The notes: generated by a model from the sequence alone, not told the origin. Positions 8,330 to 17,769 are shown, counted from the stretch's first letter. The stretch is DNA of 64,000 nucleotides from Parerythrobacter aestuarii (GCF_030140925.1 NZ_JARBWD010000001.1:1550001-1614000), one strand, 5' to 3'. Program-made: numbers and translations.

Positions 8330-8520
8330 GATAAGGAAGACCGCCGCAGACGGGATCGGTCGCGGCGGTCTTCGGAGGAGCGACCCTCTGTTCGCAAGGA
8401 TGCGACCAAGGCGGCTCTCGTCGCATGCTCGCTAGTGCCGGGTCGGTCGGAAGACGCTTCGGGAGGGACAGGAGGAAACTGTCGACAACCGACCCCGGCA
8501 CTCGATTCGCTTAGGCCTGC
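8330..8520 (-). ncRNA. Hairpin-rich region, candidate small RNA or structured 3' UTR of the photoreceptor transcript
   Basis: The 264-base gap between the decarboxylase gene and the LOV-HTH gene is dominated by inverted repeats. An outer stem of about 14 bp pairs 8434-8447 with 8488-8502 and encloses GAAG-acg-CTTC and GACAG-gaggaaa-CTGTC (8467-8483). A 7-bp stem (GTCGCAT type) lies around 8400-8427, and a 12-bp GC-rich hairpin is at 8336-8373. On the minus strand the loop reads UUUCCUC, which can pair with Shine-Dalgarno sequences, and the last hairpin is followed by UUCCUUAU. On the plus strand the same loop carries GGA motifs. The minus strand is favoured, but the strand is not certain. Confidence 0.5.
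8336..8373 (-). terminator. Candidate intrinsic terminator downstream of the LOV-HTH operon
   Basis: A perfect 12-bp stem GAAGACCGCCGC/GCGGCGGTCTTC has a 14-base loop. Read on the minus strand it is followed by CTTATCC, a weak U-rich tail; on the plus strand it is followed by GGAGG, which would not terminate well. Confidence 0.5.
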
Positions 8521-8575
8521 TGTAGAAAGAAGAAAATACGGACCTTGGGCTATGGTCTGCGCCACCGCTCAAGCG

Positions 8576-9247
8576 TCACACACCGGCTTCGACGGCGATC
8601 CTGACGAGGTCTGCACTGGTCTTGAGGCCCAGCTTCTCCATCACAAGGCCCCGGTGCATCTTCACGGTCTTCTCGGAAAGGCCGAGTTTGGCAGCCACTT
8701 CCTTGTTGCGCAGGCCTGAAGCGACCAGCGTGGTCACTTCCAGCTGGCGTGGGGAAAGGGTCTTGAGCATCTGCGCAGCGCGCTCACGTCGGGCCATGCC
8801 CATGTTCGGCTGGTCGTCGGCGATCTCGACCTGGCTGCCGAGAAAATACTGCAATTGGTCATCATCGTCGAAAATCGGCGCTACAAGCACGGCGTTACGA
8901 AAGGGCGTACCGTCTTTCTTGTAGTTGAGGATCTCGACCAGGACGGATTTGTGTTCGCGCACGCCTTCCCGGATTTTCTCGGTCAGCCACGGTTCGGTAC
9001 CGGTCCCGGCAAGAAACCGGCAATTGCGACCGACGCATTCTTCCTGAGTGTAGCCGGTCAGCTCGACAAAGGCGTCGTTGACGGCAACGAGCGGATTGTC
9101 GGCCTGGCGAGGATCGGAAATGACCGACGCAATCGGGCTGGCTTCGATCAGGTCGCGCACCCATTTGGCTGGCAAGGGCACGGGATGACGTTCGCCATCA
9201 CCCGGCGTTGCAGCGCCCTGGTCGGTTGTTTGTCCCATCACAGTCAT
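8576..9247 (-). CDS. LOV-HTH blue-light photoreceptor transcription factor (EL222-like)
   Basis: The 223-residue protein has a LOV-type PAS domain (about residues 25-150) with the flavin-binding motif G-R-N-C-R-F-L-A-G; Cys76 is the expected photoadduct cysteine. A LuxR-type helix-turn-helix follows (about 160-220; '[16 protein letters not shown]', '[13 protein letters not shown]'). From memory it is very close over its whole length to EL222 of Erythrobacter litoralis, including the unusual alanine after F-L. In EL222 blue light forms a cysteinyl-flavin adduct, releases the HTH and allows dimerisation on DNA. The ATG at 9247 matches the EL222 length; 9238 is an alternative. It is transcribed 47 bases behind a c-di-GMP enzyme gene. 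Confidence 0.93.
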   Translation of the reverse strand: MTVMGQTTDQGAATPGDGERHPVPLPAKWVRDLIEASPIASVISDPRQADNPLVAVNDAFVELTGYTQEECVGRNCRFLAGTGTEPWLTEKIREGVREHKSVLVEILNYKKDGTPFRNAVLVAPIFDDDDQLQYFLGSQVEIADDQPNMGMARRERAAQMLKTLSPRQLEVTTLVASGLRNKEVAAKLGLSEKTVKMHRGLVMEKLGLKTSADLVRIAVEAGV

Positions 9248-9294
9248 ATTGAACCAACGCAAAAGGATTGCAAAGGTTGCAATGTGGCGGGAGT

Positions 9295-11508
9295 TTAGCC
9301 GTGGCCAACCTGCACTTCGAGGAACTGCGGCTTGCTTGTCGCGGCCCCGTGCATGCGCTCCATGGGATAGCTGCCCTGAGGCAGCGAAGTGAGCGGCATG
9401 CCGGCTGCGGCAAGCGCATAGGGTGAGACGCGATGACGCGTCACCAGCCCGCCAGCACCATCGCTGACAAGCGGAGTTTCGAATTCGACCGCGATCATGG
9501 CATCCGTGCTGCGGGTGACTTCGCACACCACCAGCTGGCCTGAACCAAGGTCGAGCACCAGCGGGGTTCCGATCGGGACACCGGCGATGCCATCGATGCG
9601 GGCTCCGGTGGTCGAGAGGTCGCGGATGACGGCTCGATAGTGGTGGTCATCGTGGATGATGCCGATCCGTCGGAACATGCTGCGGCGCTCGCGCCGATGT
9701 GTATCCGGCCCCTCGGGTTCGATCTTGAATTCGCCGGACTGGATCAGTTCGAGGATCTTTTCCTGCGGCATGGCCTTGGCGTAGAGCCAGCCCTGGATCA
9801 GGCTGGCACCCTTGTCACGCACGACCTTGAGTTGGTCGAAGGCTTCGACGCCCTCGACCGTTGTTTCCATGCTCAGCGCATTGGAAAGACCGACGATGGC
9901 GGCGATGATCTTGGCGCTGTTCTTTTCCTGCTCGGTACAGCTGTCGACGAAGCTGCGATCGACCTTGATCTTGTCGAACGGGGCTGAGCGCAAATAACTG
10001 AGCGAGGAATAGCCGGTCCCGAAGTCGTCGAGCGCCAGGCGCACTCCGAGCCCCTTGAGGGTCTTGAACGTGACTTCTGCGGCATCGGTATCGCCGAGGA
10101 AGACGCTTTCAGTCAGCTCCAGTTCCAGCCGGTCGGGATCGAGCCCGGACTGTGCAAGGACATTGGCCACGGTTTCAGGGAAGCCCTTGTGCGCGAACTG
10201 AACGGCCGAGACATTCACGGCCACGCGTACGGTGCTGGGCCATTGCTTGGCATCGTCGCAGGCCTGGCGCAGCGCCCATTCGCCCATCTGGATGATGAGG
10301 TCGGATTCCTCGGCCACGGGGATGAACACACCGGGGCTAACAAAGCCGCGCTCTTCATGGTGCCAACGCATCAACGCTTCTAGGCAGACAACCGTATTGT
10401 CCGTGGCACGAACAACGGGCTGGTAATTCAGCTCGAGATCGCCTTGGGCTAGCGCCTCACGCAAGTCGTCGAGCAGTTCCTGCCGTTCTTCTTCCTCGTC
10501 CTTGAGGTCGGCGTGGTAGAAGCGGAACTGGCCGCGCCCGCCATTCTTGGCGGAATAGAGCGCCAGGTCGGAGGCCTTGACCAATTCTTCCCGGTCGACC
10601 CCGTCGTAGGGAGCAATGGCGATGCCGACCGATGTCCCGATGACGGCACGCTTCTCGTCTTCGATGGGGTAGGGCTGGGAGACGATCTTGATGATCTTTT
10701 CGGCCATTTCACCCAAAGTGCCGCGGTCATCGAGATCAGGCAGGATGATCTGGAATTCGTCGCCGCCCAGACGGCCGATCTCACCGCGATCCCCGACAAT
10801 TGCCCGGAGGCGTTCAGCCGCCTGGACCAGGACCGAGTCGCCGGCTGGGTGACCCATGGTGTCATTGACCTGCTTGAACTTGTCGAGGTCCAGCATCATC
10901 AGCGCGCAAGAGCGCTTGGCCGACCGGTACGCGGCAAGAATGCTTTCCAGCCGCTTGTTCATGTAGTGGCGGTTGGCGAGCCCTGTCAGCGAGTCATATT
11001 CTGCCAGCTTGGTATCGATGATCTTGCGTTCGTACTCGACTGTCACGTCCTTGGCATGGCCGCGATAGCCGCAGAACTTGCCCCCACGATCGAACTTCGG
11101 ATGCGCTGTGATGGACCACCAGGTCTGTTTCACGTCATGGCGCGACTTGCCGTCGGCAAAGCGAACCACCAGGTCATTCAGCTTGTTATGCGCCTTGAGC
11201 TGGAAATTGAGCGGGCGCTGGGTGGCACCGTCAGGGTTGTCGGGATCGGTTTCAAACAACTCGACGATGGGCTTGCCCAGCAGCTCGCCGCGTTCCTTGC
11301 CGAGCTTCTCGCGCGCGCCGTCGGTCAGGTAAATAAGGCGGCCATCGGCATCGCTAGCCCATAGCCAGCCGATCCCGGCCTGCTCGATGTCTTCGAGCAC
11401 TTCCAACCGCTTTTGCGTGTCTTCCGGTCCAATGACACCGGCAAGATCGCCTGATGCCCCGGAATCGCTGCGGGGCGATTTACCCTGGAAGAGGCTACGA
11501 ACTGACAT
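9295..11508 (-). CDS. PAS-GGDEF-EAL-PilZ cyclic-di-GMP signalling protein
   Basis: The 737-residue cytoplasmic protein has no membrane segment. A PAS-like domain lies at about 40-150 ('[18 protein letters not shown]'). A diguanylate cyclase domain with intact G-G-D-E-F is at about 165-325, and a phosphodiesterase domain with E-A-L and '[13 protein letters not shown]' at about 335-590. The C-terminus is PilZ-like (about 600-700; '[11 protein letters not shown]' then D-L-S-T-T-G). Both catalytic motifs look intact; I see no RxxD inhibitory site before GGDEF. It could both make and degrade c-di-GMP and bind it through PilZ. The ATG at 11508 was preferred over an upstream in-frame TTG. Confidence 0.9.
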   Translation of the reverse strand: MSVRSLFQGKSPRSDSGASGDLAGVIGPEDTQKRLEVLEDIEQAGIGWLWASDADGRLIYLTDGAREKLGKERGELLGKPIVELFETDPDNPDGATQRPLNFQLKAHNKLNDLVVRFADGKSRHDVKQTWWSITAHPKFDRGGKFCGYRGHAKDVTVEYERKIIDTKLAEYDSLTGLANRHYMNKRLESILAAYRSAKRSCALMMLDLDKFKQVNDTMGHPAGDSVLVQAAERLRAIVGDRGEIGRLGGDEFQIILPDLDDRGTLGEMAEKIIKIVSQPYPIEDEKRAVIGTSVGIAIAPYDGVDREELVKASDLALYSAKNGGRGQFRFYHADLKDEEEERQELLDDLREALAQGDLELNYQPVVRATDNTVVCLEALMRWHHEERGFVSPGVFIPVAEESDLIIQMGEWALRQACDDAKQWPSTVRVAVNVSAVQFAHKGFPETVANVLAQSGLDPDRLELELTESVFLGDTDAAEVTFKTLKGLGVRLALDDFGTGYSSLSYLRSAPFDKIKVDRSFVDSCTEQEKNSAKIIAAIVGLSNALSMETTVEGVEAFDQLKVVRDKGASLIQGWLYAKAMPQEKILELIQSGEFKIEPEGPDTHRRERRSMFRRIGIIHDDHHYRAVIRDLSTTGARIDGIAGVPIGTPLVLDLGSGQLVVCEVTRSTDAMIAVEFETPLVSDGAGGLVTRHRVSPYALAAAGMPLTSLPQGSYPMERMHGAATSKPQFLEVQVGHG

Positions 11509-11619
11509 AGGCGGCGGCGTTCCCTTCTCGCGCAAGCGCGCGGCTTGGCGAGCAGGAGTAGGCCGGAAATGGTTACCATTGGGCTAAGGGCAGGCGGTAA
11601 ACGCCCGTTTTTCGCGCCG

Positions 11620-12489
11620 TTAGTCCGGTTTGAAAAACGGCTTGTCGCCGGCGATTGTGACGCGTTCCATCACCCGCCTTGCAGGGAAATAGTCGCTCAC
11701 CGCAAGGTGCTGGCACACGCGGTTGTCCCAGAACGCGATCGAGCCAGGCTGCCAGCGGAACCGGCACTGGATCTCTACGTCCCATGCAGTCTTGTAGAGA
11801 TGGTCGAGCAGCCAGCGGCTTTCTTCGGGAGCCAGCCCTTCGATATGGCTGGTGAAGCCATTATTGACGTAGATCGCGCGTTCGCCGGTCTCTGGATGGG
11901 TCCGGATCACCGGGTGGCGCATCGGCGGATACTTGTCGTGCAAGTCCTCGGGTGCCTTGCCCAGCCGCTTGGCGAAGACCCGGGCGATATCGTGCACCGC
12001 TGTCAGCCCCTGGCAGAATTCCTGCATTTTCGGGCTCAGTCGCTCATAGGCGAGGTGCATGTTGGCAAACAGCGTGTCGCCGCCGACCGGCGGGATCTCG
12101 CGCGCCAGCAGGATCGAGCCCAGCGATGGGCATTCGCGCCAGGTAACGTCCGAATGCCAGTTGTTCTCTTGTCCCCGGCTCTTGGGCCCGTGGGCGATGC
12201 GCAGGACCTCCGGATTGGGCTGGTCCTTGGGCGTAGCCGGATGGATTTCGAGTTCGCCGAAGTGGCGCGCGAAGGCGATGTGCTGGTCCTGGGTCAGGTC
12301 CTGCTCGCGGAAGAAGATCACGCCGTATTTGAGCAAAGCCGAGCGGATCGCCGGGATACTGTCGGCGATGTTGCTCGCGCCAAGGTCGATTCCGTGGATC
12401 TCGGCCCCGATTGCTGGTGTCATCGGGCGTACATCGAGCGATCCCGTATCGAGCGCTTCGCGGTCGAAGGTCTTTGCGATGGTGGCCAT
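11620..12489 (-). CDS. TauD/TfdA-family 2-oxoglutarate-dependent dioxygenase
   Basis: The 289-residue protein carries the family fingerprint: 'PAIGAEIHGIDL' near the N-terminus, the metal ligands H-x-D in 'NNWHSDVTW' with the distal histidine in 'NRVCQHLAVSDY', and the arginine of 'ARRVMERVTI' that binds 2-oxoglutarate. These non-haem iron enzymes hydroxylate substrates such as taurine, alkylsulfonates or aryloxyalkanoates; the substrate here cannot be read from sequence. The ATG at 12489 follows GGGAGAGAG. The nitroreductase gene is upstream on the same strand with a 41-base gap, so the two may be co-transcribed. Confidence 0.9.
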   Translation of the reverse strand: MATIAKTFDREALDTGSLDVRPMTPAIGAEIHGIDLGASNIADSIPAIRSALLKYGVIFFREQDLTQDQHIAFARHFGELEIHPATPKDQPNPEVLRIAHGPKSRGQENNWHSDVTWRECPSLGSILLAREIPPVGGDTLFANMHLAYERLSPKMQEFCQGLTAVHDIARVFAKRLGKAPEDLHDKYPPMRHPVIRTHPETGERAIYVNNGFTSHIEGLAPEESRWLLDHLYKTAWDVEIQCRFRWQPGSIAFWDNRVCQHLAVSDYFPARRVMERVTIAGDKPFFKPD

Positions 12490-12530
12490 GTCTCTCTCCC
12501 TTGCCTGAGAGAGTGCCGCGAACAACGCTG

Positions 12531-13223
12531 TCAGTCAAACCCCACGAAGCGCGCGGCTTCCGACACCTCACGGCGGGTGATCTTGACCGGATTCGCTGGA
12601 AAGTCAGGGTCGGGCCAACCCATGGCGACGGCTTTCATGATGACCTGGTCATCCGGAATGCCGGCATGTTCGCGCACCACAGGGCTCTGCATGATCCCCT
12701 GCGAGTTGATCACGCACCCTAGCCCGCGGCTCCACGCGGCGTTGACCAGCGCGGTGGTGACTGCTCCACAATCGAAAGCGGTATCGTCGCTGTCGGACAG
12801 TTCCTTGTCATAGGTCACGATCACGCACACCGGCGCATCGAACTGGCGGAAGCCGCGCAGCACCCAGTCTTGCCGCTTTTCCTTGTCGTCGCGCTCGATG
12901 CCCATGGCTTCGAACAGCTGGATGGCGCAGCCAACCTGCCGATCGCGGTGGACGCCCTGGAACGCATGCCCGCGGCGGAACTCGCGGCTGTCAGGGACAC
13001 CGGCGAGGATGTTCTCGGTATTGCCCTTGCGGATCCGGTCGAGCGGCTCGCCGGTGATGACATGGAAGTGATAGGGCTGGGTGTTCATCGACGAAGGCGA
13101 GCGCATGGCCATCGCCAGCACCTCCTCGATCAGTGCCTGCGGCACCGGCTTGTCGAGATACCCGCGGATGGAGCGCCGCCCGAGAACGACTTCGTCAAAT
13201 TTCTGGTCTGGATTGCCGTACAC
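12531..13223 (-). CDS. Nitroreductase family flavoprotein
   Basis: The 230-residue protein begins with 'RRSIRGYLDKPVP', the FMN-binding N-terminus of nitroreductases, followed by 'MRSPSSMNTQPYHF', which contacts FMN. It has 'GLGCVINSQGI' and the C-terminal 'VAMGWPDPDFPAN' with its flavin-contacting loop. Such NAD(P)H-dependent flavoenzymes reduce nitro-aromatics, quinones or enones; the physiological substrate is unknown. I chose the GTG at 13223 because GGGAGAG lies just upstream; a longer TTG-initiated frame to 13280 looks artificial. It stands immediately upstream of the TauD-like dioxygenase gene. Confidence 0.87.
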   Translation of the reverse strand: MYGNPDQKFDEVVLGRRSIRGYLDKPVPQALIEEVLAMAMRSPSSMNTQPYHFHVITGEPLDRIRKGNTENILAGVPDSREFRRGHAFQGVHRDRQVGCAIQLFEAMGIERDDKEKRQDWVLRGFRQFDAPVCVIVTYDKELSDSDDTAFDCGAVTTALVNAAWSRGLGCVINSQGIMQSPVVREHAGIPDDQVIMKAVAMGWPDPDFPANPVKITRREVSEAARFVGFD

Positions 13224-13304
13224 GCTCGTCTCTCCCGAATCTGTTTGCGGCAGAGCTAGCGCAAGCAAGAGCGAGGACAAAGGACGCTACGGAACGCGAA
13301 TGCC

Positions 13305-14525
13305 TTATGCCGCTTTCCTGAGCTCCAGCTCCAGCCGGTCCCAGATTTCGACTAGTGCTTCGACCAATTCGCGCATCATGTCTTCAGTGTGCGCAGGGCC
13401 CGGGGTGAAGCGCAGGCGCTCGGTACCGCGCGGCACGGTGGGGAAATTGATCGGCTGCACATAGACGCCGTATTCAGCGAGGAGGATGTCGCTGATCTTC
13501 TTGGCGCGGACCGGGTCCCCCACCATCAGCGGGACGATATGCGTCGTGCTGTCCATCACCGGCAGTCCGGCATCGCGCATCAGCTGTTTGAGTTTCGCCG
13601 CAGCGGCCTGCTGCGCATCGCGTTCTTCGCTGCTGGCCTTCAGGTGACGGACTGAAGCGAGCACGCCAGCCACCAGCGGCGGAGCCAGCGAAGTGGTGAA
13701 GATGAAGCCCGGGGCATAGCTGCGGATGCAGTCGATGATCTTGGCATCGGCGGCGATATAGCCGCCCATGACGCCGAAGGCCTTGCCCATGGTGCCTTCG
13801 ATGATATCGATCCGGTGCGCGGCCTCGTCCCGCTCCGAAATGCCGCCGCCATGCTCGCCATACATGCCCACGGCGTGGACTTCGTCGATGTAAGTGAGCG
13901 CGTTGTACTTCTCGGCCAGGTCGCAGATGGCGTGGATCGGAGCGACGTCGCCATCCATCGAATAGACGCTTTCGAACGCGATGACCTTGGGCGTTTCGGG
14001 TGCCTCGGCAGCGAGCAGCTCTTCAAGGTGTTCGAGGTCGTTATGTCGGAAGACGCGCTTCTCGCAGCCCGAATTGCGGATGCCGGCGATCATGCTGGCG
14101 TGGTTGAGTTCATCGGAAAAGATGATGCAGCCGGGCAGCAGCTTCGCCAGAGTCGACAAGGTCGCGTCGTTCGAGACATAGCCGCTGGTAAACAGCAGGG
14201 CGCTTTCCTTGCCATGTAGTTCGGCCAGCTCGTGCTCGAGCTGGATGTGATAGTGCGTGTTGCCGCCAATATTGCGGGTGCCGCCCGAACCGGCACCGAC
14301 ATCATGCAGCGCTTCTTCCATGGCTGCGATTACCTTGGGATGCTGGCCCATGGCGAGATAGTCGTTGGAGCACCACACCGTGATCGGCTTGGGACCGTTG
14401 TGACCGTGGAAACACCGCGCGTTGGGATAGGCACCCTTGTTGCGCAGGATGTCGATGAAGACCCGGTAGCGGCCTTCGGCATGAAGCCGGTCGATCGCCT
14501 GGTCGAAGATCTGGTCGTAGTTCAT
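13305..14525 (-). CDS. hemA: 5-aminolevulinate synthase
   Basis: The 406-residue PLP enzyme of the 2-oxoamine synthase family condenses glycine and succinyl-CoA to 5-aminolevulinate, the first step of tetrapyrrole synthesis by the C4 route typical of alphaproteobacteria. Visible motifs are '[11 protein letters not shown]', '[11 protein letters not shown]', 'FTSGYVSND', '[12 protein letters not shown]' and '[14 protein letters not shown]', the last with the PLP lysine near residue 248. The length is standard for the family. Its succinyl-CoA substrate is also the end product of the methylmalonyl-CoA genes further along the window. A globin-like gene lies just upstream on the same strand. Confidence 0.96.
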   Translation of the reverse strand: MNYDQIFDQAIDRLHAEGRYRVFIDILRNKGAYPNARCFHGHNGPKPITVWCSNDYLAMGQHPKVIAAMEEALHDVGAGSGGTRNIGGNTHYHIQLEHELAELHGKESALLFTSGYVSNDATLSTLAKLLPGCIIFSDELNHASMIAGIRNSGCEKRVFRHNDLEHLEELLAAEAPETPKVIAFESVYSMDGDVAPIHAICDLAEKYNALTYIDEVHAVGMYGEHGGGISERDEAAHRIDIIEGTMGKAFGVMGGYIAADAKIIDCIRSYAPGFIFTTSLAPPLVAGVLASVRHLKASSEERDAQQAAAAKLKQLMRDAGLPVMDSTTHIVPLMVGDPVRAKKISDILLAEYGVYVQPINFPTVPRGTERLRFTPGPAHTEDMMRELVEALVEIWDRLELELRKAA

Positions 14526-14602
14526 GGCTTGGGGAGCGCAGATAGTGCGATTTTTGCAAGGATTCCACCGTGATCTTTGCGAACGATTCGCAGCATCGCG
14601 CT

Positions 14603-15073
14603 TCAGCCGGGGCTGAACTCTTGCGGCAACGGGCCGTCGGTGTCGGTGCGCCAGAATTCCGGGCGGACCGAGTCCACGAAAGCGCACACCTCGGCGCGGA
14701 TTTCCAGCCACATGGCGCGTTCGTCGGCAGCGTTTTCGGGAAGCGTCGCGAAGAGTACCTCCAGCATGCTGTCGACCAGCCCCATGTACCATTGCGGGCC
14801 GACCTTCAGAGTGTCGTGATGGTGGCCGATGGTGGTGCCTTGCTCGATCATGGTAGACTGCCGGTCGCTCGCCCATTGCAGCAGCATGTAGGCGGTGGCG
14901 GTGACCATGCGGGCTTCCAGCTCGGCGGTGTCGCCCAGTCCATGCTCGACGAAGGCTGCGCGCACATCGGGAAACCGTCGATAGTAGCTGGCCAGCACGT
15001 CTGCCGTGAAATCGCCGCGCTGCTCGACCAGTCGTTCCATGCCGCGCTCGGCGAGCTCCGCGCGGCCGGTCAT
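14603..15073 (-). CDS. Globin-domain protein
   Basis: The 156-residue, mostly helical protein has the hallmark F-helix of bacterial globins: '[20 protein letters not shown]', matching the H-x-x-x-x-V-x-P-x-x-Y pattern around the proximal haem histidine. Its N-terminus ('[12 protein letters not shown]') fits the B/C-helix region. There is no C-terminal reductase domain, so it is a single-domain globin or globin-like sensor; haem binding and ligand are inferences. It begins one base after murI stops, and the haem-synthesis gene hemA follows 77 bases downstream, so murI, globin and hemA probably form one transcript. Confidence 0.7.
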   Translation of the reverse strand: MTGRAELAERGMERLVEQRGDFTADVLASYYRRFPDVRAAFVEHGLGDTAELEARMVTATAYMLLQWASDRQSTMIEQGTTIGHHHDTLKVGPQWYMGLVDSMLEVLFATLPENAADERAMWLEIRAEVCAFVDSVRPEFWRTDTDGPLPQEFSPG

Positions 15074-15074
15074 G

Positions 15075-15887
15075 TCACAACTGCTCGATCCGATCGAAGC
15101 CGTAGGGCCTGAAGGCATCGAGCATGGCCTGGTCGGGCGGGGCAGTCACCACCACGCGGTCGCCATCACCCCTCGCGAATTCCTGTCCCTCGGTGAGATA
15201 GGCTATCCGACGCGCTATTCCTTCGGCACCGTGAACAAATCGGACCCCGCCGCCCATCGCCGCGCGCAGTTCGTCCTCCAGCAGGGGGAAATGCGTGCAG
15301 GCCAGCACCACAGTGTCGATCTCCATGCCTCGGGTATGGTCGCGTAATCCGGCGACCGTTGCGGCGATCGCGGCGCTATCGATCGTGTCACCGCGCAGCT
15401 TGCGCTCGGCCTGCTCGACCAGCTCGGGCGCGGCATGGCGGATCAGCAGCTTGTCGCTCGCAAACTGGCGCTCAAGCTCGTCGACATAGCCCTGGCGGAC
15501 GGTAGCGGCGGTGCCAAGCAGGCCAATGACCCCGGTTTGCGTCATTTCCGCGGCAGGCTTGATCGCGGGGACGGTGCCGATGACCGGAACCTCAAGCACT
15601 TCGCGGACCATGCCAAGGGCGATGGTGCTGGCGGTGTTGCATGCGATGCAGATGGCGCGCGGGTGATAGCGCTCGCTCATCCGGCCCAGCAGGCCGCAGA
15701 CCCGCGCGGCGACTTCGGCCTCGGTCTTGGTGCCATAGGGCAGGCCGGCATAGTCGGCAGCGTAGATCACGGGTGCTTCGGGCAAGACCTTGCGCAGCTC
15801 TGCCAGTACCGTGAGCCCGCCAACACCGGTATCGAACAGCACGATGGGTGCTGCCGGATCGACGGCCTGGTTGGCGAAGTGTCCCAT
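15075..15887 (-). CDS. murI: Glutamate racemase
   Basis: The 270-residue protein interconverts L- and D-glutamate for peptidoglycan. The two catalytic cysteines are in their usual settings, 'ICIACNTAST' and 'VLACTHFPLLEDE'. The substrate-binding segments 'LFDTGVGGLTVL' and 'YAADYAGLPYG' are also present. The ATG at 15887 places the first conserved motif about 18 residues in; a longer frame upstream overlaps the plsY leader and is unlikely. It is the first gene of a probable murI-globin-hemA transcript and diverges from plsY. Confidence 0.95.
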   Translation of the reverse strand: MGHFANQAVDPAAPIVLFDTGVGGLTVLAELRKVLPEAPVIYAADYAGLPYGTKTEAEVAARVCGLLGRMSERYHPRAICIACNTASTIALGMVREVLEVPVIGTVPAIKPAAEMTQTGVIGLLGTAATVRQGYVDELERQFASDKLLIRHAAPELVEQAERKLRGDTIDSAAIAATVAGLRDHTRGMEIDTVVLACTHFPLLEDELRAAMGGGVRFVHGAEGIARRIAYLTEGQEFARGDGDRVVVTAPPDQAMLDAFRPYGFDRIEQL

Positions 15888-15988
15888 TCTTGCTTGCTTC
15901 CTCGGCTGCGGAGCTATCTCCTTATTTTTCCGTAGCCCGATTGCAAGCGATCTGCCTATGATGGTTCGAAATGGGAGGGGCCCACACA

Positions 15989-16585
15989 ATGGATTACAAT
16001 CTCGATCCGTCGCTGGCTGCGCTGCTCGGTTATGCCTTCGGTTCGATCCCGTTCGGCTTGTTGCTGACGAAAATGGCCGGGCTGGGCGATGTCCGCAATA
16101 TCGGCAGCGGCAACATCGGTGCCACCAACGTCCTGCGCACCGGCAACAAGGGGCTGGCAGCGGTGACCTTGCTGCTCGATCTGGCCAAGGGTTTCATTCC
16201 GGTATTCCTGGCCTGGCAGTGGTTCCAGAACGACATTGGCTGGGCGGCGCTAGGCGCGGTGGTGGGGCACTGTTTCCCGGTCTGGCTCGGGTTCAAGGGC
16301 GGCAAGGGGGTCGCGACCAATGCCGGTGTGTGCTTCGGACTCGGGTGGCAGATTGGGCTCGCATACGCCGTGGTATGGCTGGGCATGCTCGCAGTTACCC
16401 GGATCAGTTCGGTAGCCGGGATGACGTCGGTCATCGCCGCAGCCGGTGCCGCATGGTATTTCGACAGGCCGACCTTCGTTCCGCCGCTAGTGCTGATTGC
16501 GCTCCTCATCATCTGGTTGCATCGGGCCAATATCGGCCGCTTGCTGAAGGGAGAGGAACCCAAGGTAGGGAGCAAGCAGCAGTGA
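15989..16585 (+). CDS. plsY: Glycerol-3-phosphate acyltransferase PlsY
   Basis: The 198-residue integral membrane protein has the PlsY signatures 'GSIPFGLLLTK', 'IGSGNIGATNVLRTG', 'GHCFPVWLGFKGGKGVAT' and 'LIIWLHRANIGRLLKGEE'. It transfers the acyl group of acyl-phosphate to glycerol-3-phosphate, the first acylation in phospholipid synthesis. The start at 15989 was chosen over 15971 because GGGAGGGG stands eight bases before it. The gene is followed by a paired-hairpin repeat, then dprA, an order seen in many alphaproteobacteria. Confidence 0.96.
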   Translation: MDYNLDPSLAALLGYAFGSIPFGLLLTKMAGLGDVRNIGSGNIGATNVLRTGNKGLAAVTLLLDLAKGFIPVFLAWQWFQNDIGWAALGAVVGHCFPVWLGFKGGKGVATNAGVCFGLGWQIGLAYAVVWLGMLAVTRISSVAGMTSVIAAAGAAWYFDRPTFVPPLVLIALLIIWLHRANIGRLLKGEEPKVGSKQQ

Positions 16586-16586
16586 T

Positions 16587-16656
16587 CTCCTGCGAAGACA
16601 GGAGTCTCAGGCCACCTGGTCCAAACCTCAGGGTGACCCCGGCCTGCGCCGGGGGT
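16587..16656. repeat. Paired-hairpin intergenic repeat, copy 3 (degenerate)
   Basis: CTCCTG-cgaaga-CAGGAG is at 16587-16604, and ACCCCGGC-ctgc-GCCGGGGGT, with one extra G, at 16636-16656. Arms are shorter and less perfect than in the other copies, but spacing and arrangement are the same. It fills the gap between plsY and dprA, and its right end lies within the dprA ribosome-site region. Confidence 0.6.
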
Positions 16657-16665
16657 GGGTGATAT

Positions 16666-17769
16666 TTGGCAGAGGTCGCACTCTCACAGGCTGAAGCTTT
16701 TGCCCGGATCCGGTTGTTGCGCTCGCCGAACATCGGGCCGGTCAGCTATGCGCAGCTGTTGCGGCGGTTCGGGTCGGCGGAGGCCGCGCTTCAAGGATTG
16801 CCGGATATCGGCAAGCGCGGGGGCCGCAGCTACAAGCCGATCGCAGCCGAAAAGGTCGAGCGCGAGATAGAGTCCGTGCGCAAGGGCGGAGCGCGCTACG
16901 TCTTCCATGACCAGCCCGAATATCCGGCGCTGCTGGGCGAGATCGAAAGCGCGCCGCCCATCCTGACATATCGCGGGGACCTGGCGCTGGCGGCCAAGCC
17001 TTGCGTGGCGATGGTCGGTGCGCGCAACGCCAGCGCCGCAGCGGTCAAGCTGGCGAGAGAGTTTGCCTCTGCACTAGCGGGCGAAGGCTTCACGGTCGTC
17101 TCCGGCTTGGCCCGGGGCATAGACGGAGCCTGCCACGAAGGCGCTTTCCCGTCGACGATCGGGGTCATCGCCAGTGGGATCGACATTGCCTATCCGCCGC
17201 AACACGCCGAATTGCAGGAACGGATCGCCAGTGAAGGCCTGTTGCTGGCTGAGCAACCTCCCGGCACTGAACCACGAGGCAGCCATTTTCCCAGCCGCAA
17301 CCGGATAATCGCGGGCATGGCTGGCGGTACGCTGGTGGTCGAGGCTGCGCCCAAGTCCGGCTCGCTCATCACCGCGCGGCTGGCAGGCGAAGCGGGGAGG
17401 GAGGTCATGGCGATCCCCGGTTCGCCGCTCGATGCCCGATCCGCCGGCTGCAACCAGCTGATCCGCGAAGGCGCGGTCCTGGTCCAGGGACCTGAGGACG
17501 TGATCGAGCTGCTGCATGGCTTCGATGGCAATCCGCATTCGACTTTCCGTGATACCGGCCCCATCGAATTCGATCATGCGCCCGAGGAACTGGCAGAGGC
17601 GGAACCGGCAGACGTCGGTCGTTTGCTGACAACAGCGCCGGTGGCGGTTGACGAACTGATCCGGCAATCGGGCGAAAGCTCGGCTTCGGTCCAGCTGGCC
17701 CTGCTCGAACTGGAAATCGCGGGAAAACTAACGCGCCATGCTGGTGGGCGGGTGTCATTGGCCGCATGA
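16666..17769 (+). CDS. dprA: DNA-processing protein DprA
   Basis: The 367-residue protein has a SAM-like N-terminal helical region ('FARIRLLRSPNIGPVSYAQL'), a Rossmann-like DprA core with 'VVSGLARGIDGACHEGAF', 'FPSRNRIIAGMAGGTLVVEA' and 'SGSLITARLAGEAGREVMAI', and a C-terminal winged-helix part (about 305-365). DprA loads RecA on incoming single-stranded DNA during natural transformation. The start is TTG at 16666, shortly after GGGGGTGGG contributed by the neighbouring repeat. No other competence gene is in the window. Confidence 0.94.
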   Translation: MAEVALSQAEAFARIRLLRSPNIGPVSYAQLLRRFGSAEAALQGLPDIGKRGGRSYKPIAAEKVEREIESVRKGGARYVFHDQPEYPALLGEIESAPPILTYRGDLALAAKPCVAMVGARNASAAAVKLAREFASALAGEGFTVVSGLARGIDGACHEGAFPSTIGVIASGIDIAYPPQHAELQERIASEGLLLAEQPPGTEPRGSHFPSRNRIIAGMAGGTLVVEAAPKSGSLITARLAGEAGREVMAIPGSPLDARSAGCNQLIREGAVLVQGPEDVIELLHGFDGNPHSTFRDTGPIEFDHAPEELAEAEPADVGRLLTTAPVAVDELIRQSGESSASVQLALLELEIAGKLTRHAGGRVSLAA

